Below, piece by piece: positions 60,806 through 64,000 of a stretch of DNA of 64,000 nucleotides. The notes below the pieces were generated by a model. The model saw only the letters and a list, made by a program, of their open reading frames with translations. It did not search any database and was not told where the DNA came from. How positions within the stretch are numbered: the first letter of the stretch is position 1; each line of letters begins with the position of its first letter. The translations under genes were made by a program, and so were the position numbers. This DNA is from an uncultured Bacilli bacterium (lineage in GTDB: Bacteria; Bacillota_I; Bacilli_A; RF39; UBA660): the NCBI GenBank assembly GCA_934177995.1, contig CAKPPW010000004.1, positions 5,323 to 69,322 of the forward strand, given 5' to 3'.

Positions 60806-61034
60806 AAATACATTGACTGTTGAGGAGTACATATCATTTTATTTTTAGAGAGTTAAGGGTAGGTGAGACTTAACAATAGAAGATATGGAAGGTAGCAACA
60901 AGAGTAGGATTTCTGAAATAGTAGTAAGTTATCCCGGGAAAACCGTTAAATAAATAAGGTATGTTAAACATACAAATTAAGGTGGTACCACGAACTTCTC
61001 GTCCTTTGGATAGAGAGGTTTTTATTTTTTAAAA
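60806..61034 (+). promoter_or_regulatory. T-box riboswitch leader of valS
   Basis: The T-box sequence AAGGTGGTACCACG at 60979-60992 is diagnostic, with stem I containing the AGAGAG-TTAAG/CTTAAC arm at 60849-60873. The terminator AACTTCTCGTCC/GGATAGAGAGGTT with a T run is at 60993-61034. A GTA at 60892-60894, flanked as GGAAG-GTA-GCAAC, is the likely valine specifier codon; this is inferred from position, not from a computed fold. Uncharged tRNA-Val would stabilise the antiterminator and raise valS expression. Confidence 0.88.
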
Positions 61035-61049
61035 GAAAGGATGATTTAA

Positions 61050-63578
61050 ATGTTAGATAAGAAATATAATCATAGTGAAGTAGAGAAAGAAAAATATGAC
61101 TACTGGATGAAGAAAGGTTATTTTAAGAGTGGAGATATGGCTAAAAAACCATACTGTATTGTACTTCCTCCACCTAATGTCACCGGAAAGCTTCATCTAG
61201 GACATGCTTGGAATGTAACACTACAAGATATAATTATTAGATATAAAAGAATGGAAGGCTATGACTGTTTATGGCTTCCTGGAATGGATCATGCTGCTAT
61301 TGCTACAGAAGCTAAAGTAGTAGCAAGACTAAAAGATAATGGCAAAAATAAATATGAAGTAGGACGTGATAAGTTCTTAGAAGAATGTTGGAAATGGACT
61401 AACGAACATGCTTTTATCATTAGAGAGCAATGGGCCAAACTTGGTATTTCCCTAGACTATTCTAAAGAAAGATTTACCCTAGATAAAGGGCTTGAAGATG
61501 CTGTTAAAAAAGTGTTTGTAGATTATTATAATAAAGGATTAATCTATCGTGGCGAAAAGATTATTAACTGGGATCCAGTAGCAAAAACAGCTCTATCAAA
61601 TGAAGAAGTTATTTATAAAGAAGAAAAAGGAGCTTTTTATCACTTGAAATATAAGCTAGAAGATAGCGATAAATTTATAGATGTAGCAACTACTAGACCA
61701 GAGACTTTATTTGGTGATATGGCTGTAGCTGTTAATGAAAATGATGAAAGATATAAAGATTTTATTGGTAAAAATGTAATACTACCAATAGTAGATAGAA
61801 AAATACCAGTTATAACTGATCCACATGCTGATATGGAAAAAGGAACAGGTGCCGTTAAAATAACACCAGCTCATGATCCTAACGACTACGAGGTTGGACT
61901 AAGACATAATCTTACTAAGCTAGTTATTATGAATGATGATGCTACCATGAATGAAAATTGTGGTAAAGACTATGTAGGACTTTCAAGAGAAGAAGCACGT
62001 AGTAAAGTAATAAAAGAACTAGAAGAGAAAGGACTACTATTAAAAGTAGAACCACTTACTCATGAAGTAGGTCACAGTGAAAGAACTGATGCTATCATTG
62101 AACCAATGATTAAGAAACAATGGTTTGTTAAGATGAGAGGCTTAGCTGATCAAGTTCTTGCTAACCAAAAAGACAGTAAAACAAAGGTTCATTTTGTTCC
62201 TTCCAGATATGAAAAGACTATGAATCACTGGATGGAAATTACCTATGATTGGTGTATCTCTCGTCAATTATGGTGGGGACATAGAATACCAGCTTGGTAC
62301 AAAGAAGATAAAGTATATGTTGGCATTAATCCTCCTAAAGAAGAAGGATGGGTTCAAGATGAAGATGTCCTAGATACTTGGTTTTCTAGTGCTTTATGGC
62401 CATTTGCTACTCTTGGTTGGCCAGAAGATACAGAACTATTAAAAAGATATTATCCTAATAACTGTTTAGTAACTGGATATGATATCATACCGTTCTGGGT
62501 TAATAGAATGACTTTCCAAGGAGAAGAATTACTTGGTCAAAGACCATTTGAAGACTGTTTAATTCATGGTTTAATTCGTGATAAACAAGGAAGAAAATTC
62601 AGTAAGAGTTTAGGTAATGGAATAGATCCATTTGATATGATTGAAAAGTATGGAGCAGACTCATTAAGATATTATCTAGCAACAGATGTATCAGCCGGTA
62701 CTGATATGCGTTTTGATGAAGATAAGATTAAAGCTACTTGGAATTATATTAATAAGATTTGGAATGCTTCAAGGTTTGTTTTAACTAATATTAGTGATAT
62801 AAAGGAAATTAATCTTGATAATTTAAAACCAGAAGATAAATGGATTTTAACTAAGTTTGAGAAGATGCTTCATACTACTAAGAAATTTATGGATAAATAT
62901 CAGTTTAATAATGCCGGTAGTGTTATTTATGACTTTGTCTGGACATATTTCTGTGATAGCTATATTGAAATGGCTAAATACAGTTTGAGTGATGAGGCTA
63001 CTAAATCAACTTTGTGTTATATCTTAACTAATATTTTAAAACTACTTCATCCATTTATGCCTTATGTAACCGAAGAAATTTATCAAATGTTACCAATTAA
63101 GGAAGAAGAATCTATCATGATTAGCAACTATCCTAAGTATAGTAAGAAATATATCTTCGAGTTAGAAGAAGAGGTAGTAGATGATGAGATAGAGTTTATT
63201 AGAAGCTTTAGAAATGTTAAAGCAGAAAATAATATGACTAAGGATATGAAAGTTATGTTTGATACTACTGATGACAATGATTTAATTGTTAAGATGTTAA
63301 AGCTAGATGAAAGTTTAGTTAATGAACCACTTGGTATTAAATCATATAAAGTATTTTCTAAAAGAGTAAAAGCAACTATCTTCTTTGAAAAAATGGAAAC
63401 AGAAGCTGATAAAGTTCTAAAAGAAACACAAATTGCTGCTTTAAAATCTTCTATTGCAAGACGTGAAAAGTTACTTGCTAATGAAAACTATGTAGCAAAA
63501 GCTCCTAAAAATATTGTTGATATGGATAGAGAAAAATTAAAAGAAGAGAAAGAAAAGTTAGCATTATTAGAGAAATAG
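61050..63578 (+). CDS. valS: Valine--tRNA ligase
   Basis: 842 residues, class Ia synthetase. HIGH motif in PPPNVTGKLHLGHAWN (HLGH at about 48-51), the editing CP1 domain (TTRPETLFGDMAVAVN at about 212-227), DWCISRQLWWGHRIPAWY, and the KMSKS motif as KFSKS (about 515-519). Anticodon-binding domain and C-terminal coiled coil (about 775-842) are present. Length is slightly below the 880 of Bacillus. AGAAAGGATGA before the ATG. Controlled by the T-box leader. Confidence 0.97.
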   Translation: MLDKKYNHSEVEKEKYDYWMKKGYFKSGDMAKKPYCIVLPPPNVTGKLHLGHAWNVTLQDIIIRYKRMEGYDCLWLPGMDHAAIATEAKVVARLKDNGKNKYEVGRDKFLEECWKWTNEHAFIIREQWAKLGISLDYSKERFTLDKGLEDAVKKVFVDYYNKGLIYRGEKIINWDPVAKTALSNEEVIYKEEKGAFYHLKYKLEDSDKFIDVATTRPETLFGDMAVAVNENDERYKDFIGKNVILPIVDRKIPVITDPHADMEKGTGAVKITPAHDPNDYEVGLRHNLTKLVIMNDDATMNENCGKDYVGLSREEARSKVIKELEEKGLLLKVEPLTHEVGHSERTDAIIEPMIKKQWFVKMRGLADQVLANQKDSKTKVHFVPSRYEKTMNHWMEITYDWCISRQLWWGHRIPAWYKEDKVYVGINPPKEEGWVQDEDVLDTWFSSALWPFATLGWPEDTELLKRYYPNNCLVTGYDIIPFWVNRMTFQGEELLGQRPFEDCLIHGLIRDKQGRKFSKSLGNGIDPFDMIEKYGADSLRYYLATDVSAGTDMRFDEDKIKATWNYINKIWNASRFVLTNISDIKEINLDNLKPEDKWILTKFEKMLHTTKKFMDKYQFNNAGSVIYDFVWTYFCDSYIEMAKYSLSDEATKSTLCYILTNILKLLHPFMPYVTEEIYQMLPIKEEESIMISNYPKYSKKYIFELEEEVVDDEIEFIRSFRNVKAENNMTKDMKVMFDTTDDNDLIVKMLKLDESLVNEPLGIKSYKVFSKRVKATIFFEKMETEADKVLKETQIAALKSSIARREKLLANENYVAKAPKNIVDMDREKLKEEKEKLALLEK

Positions 63579-63605
63579 TATTATTTATAATAGAAAGATG
63601 TTATT

Positions 63606-63836
63606 ATGGGAATAAAAAGAGTTAAGCTAAATTATAAACCTATAATTAAGAGAAGAAGTAATGAAGTAGCATATGTTGTATCTACTTCACATGTAAATGC
63701 TGTTAATAGTTCAATAGAGAATAAGATAAAAAGAAATCAAGCTGAACTAGATAGTTCCTATTTAGAAGCTAGTAATTATGTTGTAAAAACTGCTAATAAA
63801 GTATTAACAAAAACTTATATTTCTAAAAACACATAA
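63606..63836 (+). CDS. Small basic protein of unknown function
   Basis: 76 residues, basic, with a Lys/Arg-rich N-terminus (VKLNYKPIIKRRSNE) and an amphipathic helix (about 34-66). No membrane segment. It follows valS after 27 bases and has its own terminator, so it may be the last gene of the valS transcript. AGAAAGATG is a weak ribosome binding site. No family recognised. Confidence 0.55.
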   Translation: MGIKRVKLNYKPIIKRRSNEVAYVVSTSHVNAVNSSIENKIKRNQAELDSSYLEASNYVVKTANKVLTKTYISKNT

Positions 63837-63841
63837 AAAAT

Positions 63842-63861
63842 AGAGGGTAACCTCTTTTTTC
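63842..63861 (+). terminator. Terminator after valS and the small basic gene
   Basis: AGAGG pairs with CCTCT around GTAA, followed by TTTTTT. Confidence 0.85.
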
Positions 63862-63958
63862 TTTTATGAAATAGTGCTATTATTTTTAGGGAATGTTCAA
63901 TGAATTATAGTTATGATAATAGTAAAATTTGAGTTTCGGTAAAAATAATTCTTGACAT

Positions 63959-63997
63959 AAAAAAGTGAATATGTATTTCTACAAATTCACTTTTTTG
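63959..63997. terminator. Perfect 12-bp hairpin with A and T flanks at window end
   Basis: AAAAAAGTGAAT pairs perfectly with ATTCACTTTTTT around 14 bases, bidirectional in appearance. It lies in 138 bases with no gene. It probably ends a minus-strand transcript from outside the window. Confidence 0.6.
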
Positions 63998-64000
63998 CTC

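Overview
The window is AT-rich DNA (roughly 30% GC by eye) read with the standard bacterial code: TGA ends many genes, and Trp is TGG throughout. Small acid-soluble spore protein SspI, a three-gene GerA-type germinant receptor, DnaB of the DnaB/DnaD replication-initiation type, RarA, a T-box leader before valS and strong purine-rich ribosome binding sites point to a spore-forming (or recently spore-forming) low-GC Firmicute of class Bacilli. It is probably an uncultured host-associated lineage with many unknown small proteins. There are no rRNA genes, CRISPR arrays, complete insertion sequences or phage modules.

Layout. 1-4.1 kb: membrane-anchored acidic protein, dnaB, thymidine kinase and an unknown protein, then tRNA-Arg(CCU). 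4.3-10.2 kb: lineage-specific unknowns, a decayed gene copy, TspO, a frameshifted HExxH zinc-protease-like gene and a 927-residue unknown. 10.3-16 kb: NfeD and SPFH proteins, an Rpn/PD-(D/E)XK family protein with a duplicated 3' end, sspI (minus), lemA and a DUF2207 protein. 16.1-19.3 kb (minus): the gerA operon. 19.5-25.1 kb: two-component system, short-chain dehydrogenase, coiled-coil protein, tRNA-Met, oligopeptidase F with a stop codon near its start. 25.4-27.8 kb: Nudix hydrolase and a broken unknown locus. 27.9-32.4 kb (minus): glmS and rnr with an unusual hairpin/small-ORF leader between them. 32.5-41.6 kb: tRNA-Arg(CCG), methyltransferase-like protein, degenerate exonuclease-like protein, MTA/SAH nucleosidase, HD protein, a frameshifted DUF11 gene, tRNA-Thr, a LysR regulator and several unknowns. 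41.7-48.1 kb: MATE/nucleotide-kinase fusion, an acyltransferase - acyl-CoA ligase - acyltransferase operon, a frameshifted VUT-family transporter, MgtC. 48.1-50.6 kb: a regulatory-looking intergenic region followed by a TasA-like-headed surface protein. 50.6-63.9 kb: rarA, mutS, GH25 lysozyme, NAD(P)HX repair enzyme, LytTR regulator, transketolase, UPF0154 protein and T-box-controlled valS.

The most interesting stretch is 48.1-50.6 kb. The 625-residue surface protein ends in a GVRPV-type module encoded by about 120 bp that is 52% GC and only 15% adenine inside a gene that is otherwise about 33% GC and 33% adenine. That is the signature of a diversity-generating-retroelement variable region, yet no reverse transcriptase or template repeat lies in the window. 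Upstream lie a putative promoter, paired direct repeats, a 16-codon leader ORF with a strong ribosome binding site and a run of nine G inside a closed stem, a terminator, and a 35-residue ORF that overlaps the start of the surface protein.

A second theme is gene decay. At least six genes carry one frameshift or nonsense change (about 6.57, 23.37, 26.98, 35.63, 39.31 and 47.03 kb). Three of these are in A or T homopolymers, so either assembly error or recent pseudogenization must be considered.
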